NCBI GenBank assembly: GCA_030616505.1
Contig: JAUWXD010000021.1
Coordinates: forward strand, 1 to 6,437
Reading direction: 5' to 3'
Length of the DNA stretch: 6,437 bases
DNA from: Hadesarchaea archaeon
Lineage (GTDB): Archaea > Hadarchaeota > Hadarchaeia > Hadarchaeales > Hadarchaeaceae
The notes under the pieces are model-generated. The model ran no database searches, had not been told where the DNA came from, and worked only from the letters and a program-made list of their open reading frames with translations. The number at the start of each line of letters is the position of its first letter. Positions within the stretch are counted from its first letter, which is position 1. The position numbers and the translations under genes were made by a program. Shown in pieces: positions 6,112 through 6,437 of the stretch.

Positions 6112-6118
6112 TTATAAA
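6112..6118 (-). promoter_or_regulatory. TATA-box candidate for the zinc-ribbon gene
   Basis: The minus strand reads TTTATAA, preceded by GATAGA as a possible BRE. Initiation about 26 nt downstream would fall near 6085-6092 and give a leader of about 20-30 nt, enough to include the GGTGAT ribosome site. It is one of the better TATA matches in the window. Confidence 0.5.
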
Positions 6119-6193
6119 TCTATCGCTCGCGTGGAGTGGCTAAAATCTAATCGTTCAGCACCACAGATTGTCCTGGATGTTTAACCAATCAGG

Positions 6194-6203
6194 AAATATA
6201 TAT
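6194..6203 (+). promoter_or_regulatory. TATA-box candidate for the TrkA-N gene
   Basis: AAATATATAT after an AGG purine stretch. It begins 38-39 nt before the GTG at 6233, close to the spacing found for rps8e and uppS. If the transcript starts near 6221, the ATG at 6218 could not be used. Together with the box at 6112-6118 it makes 6064-6232 a divergent promoter region. Confidence 0.45.
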
Positions 6204-6225
6204 GTGGTAAAATAAGTATGCGCGG

Positions 6226-6239
6226 TGTACAAGTGTACA
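6226..6239 (+). repeat. Paired TGTACA palindromes at the TrkA-N start
   Basis: TGTACA-AG-TGTACA: two copies of a self-complementary hexamer separated by 2 nt, overlapping the GTG start codon and lying just downstream of the predicted transcription start. The 14 bp unit is a near-symmetrical dyad. Its placement would suit a repressor operator, but no binding protein is known from this window. Confidence 0.4.
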
Positions 6240-6437
6240 TGATCTTAGGTTGTGGCGATGTTGGCTTTTCAGTCGCCAGTAAGCTCAAAGAGAAACAATC
6301 TGATGTGGTAGTAATTGACAGGAACGCTAAGCGTGTTGAGCAGCTAAGACGCATGGGTTATCGTGCTATCGTGGGAGACTTCGGGCTGCCTGAGGTCCTC
6401 AAAAAGGCAGGGATAGAGCAAGCTGATATGGTACTTA
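6233..6437 (+). CDS. TrkA-N (NAD-binding Rossmann) protein, 5' part
   Basis: Partial gene running off the right edge; 68 codons are visible. The product begins with a short strand and the dinucleotide-binding loop ILGCGDVGFSVA (GxGxxG), an acidic residue ending the second strand (VVVID), then GDFGLPEVLKKAGIEQADMV. That order is the RCK/TrkA-N pattern of ligand-binding domains that gate K+ transporters and channels. In archaea the same domain is also fused to DHH phosphoesterases, and the GCGxVG form would fit that; the missing C-terminus is needed to choose. The GTG start gives MYMILGCGDVG, with GGTG (6224-6227) 5 nt upstream and a TATA box about 38 nt upstream. In-frame ATGs at 6218 (adds MRGVQ) and 6239 are alternatives. 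Confidence 0.82.
   Translation, partial: MYMILGCGDVGFSVASKLKEKQSDVVVIDRNAKRVEQLRRMGYRAIVGDFGLPEVLKKAGIEQADMVL

Noticed and set aside
6064..6217. Small RNA or tRNA gene in the divergent region, prompted by partial inverted repeats (GAGCGA/TCGCTC; GATTG/CAATC).
   Set aside because: Stems are 5-6 bp with long loops, no tRNA arms or C/D boxes are visible, and the space is accounted for by two promoters.

Overview
The window is archaeal chromosomal DNA. The evidence is ribosomal protein S8e, an archaeal-type SMC with ScpA and ScpB, a TFS/RPB9-type zinc ribbon, TATA-like boxes about 35-38 nt before leaderless or near-leaderless starts, and GGTGA-type Shine-Dalgarno sites. Condensin of the SMC-ScpAB type points to a euryarchaeal-like lineage rather than a typical crenarchaeon. 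The purine nucleoside phosphorylase strongly resembles, from memory, the Pyrococcus enzyme and keeps a C-terminal CSC motif, which fits a thermophilic ancestry. I cannot name the lineage.

Left part (83-3958, all minus strand): smc -> scpA -> scpB -> rps8e. The first three are tightly packed (6 nt gap, then an 11 nt overlap) and look like one translationally coupled condensin operon. rps8e follows after 41 nt and has its own TATA box and no Shine-Dalgarno, so it can be transcribed separately. The main surprise is the SMC protein. It is only 752 residues, has complete N- and C-terminal ATPase head halves, but has no recognisable hinge and no zinc hook. The tip of the shortened coiled coil is a small helical segment ending in a proline-rich linker. 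Both ScpA and ScpB look normal, so this appears to be a working condensin built on an SMC without the usual dimerisation hinge.

Middle (3959-4196): a divergent intergenic region with a TATA candidate on each side and a small hairpin in the smc leader.

Right part: uppS (cis-prenyltransferase, lipid carrier synthesis) and a purine/methylthio-nucleoside phosphorylase gene form a two-gene plus-strand operon; the Shine-Dalgarno of the second gene overlaps the stop of the first. This operon converges, with no base between the stop codons, on a short minus-strand zinc-ribbon gene that looks like transcription factor S without its catalytic C-terminal ribbon. A divergent promoter region (6064-6232) then leads to the 5' part of a TrkA-N (Rossmann) protein cut by the window edge. 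No rRNA, tRNA, mobile element or CRISPR array was seen.
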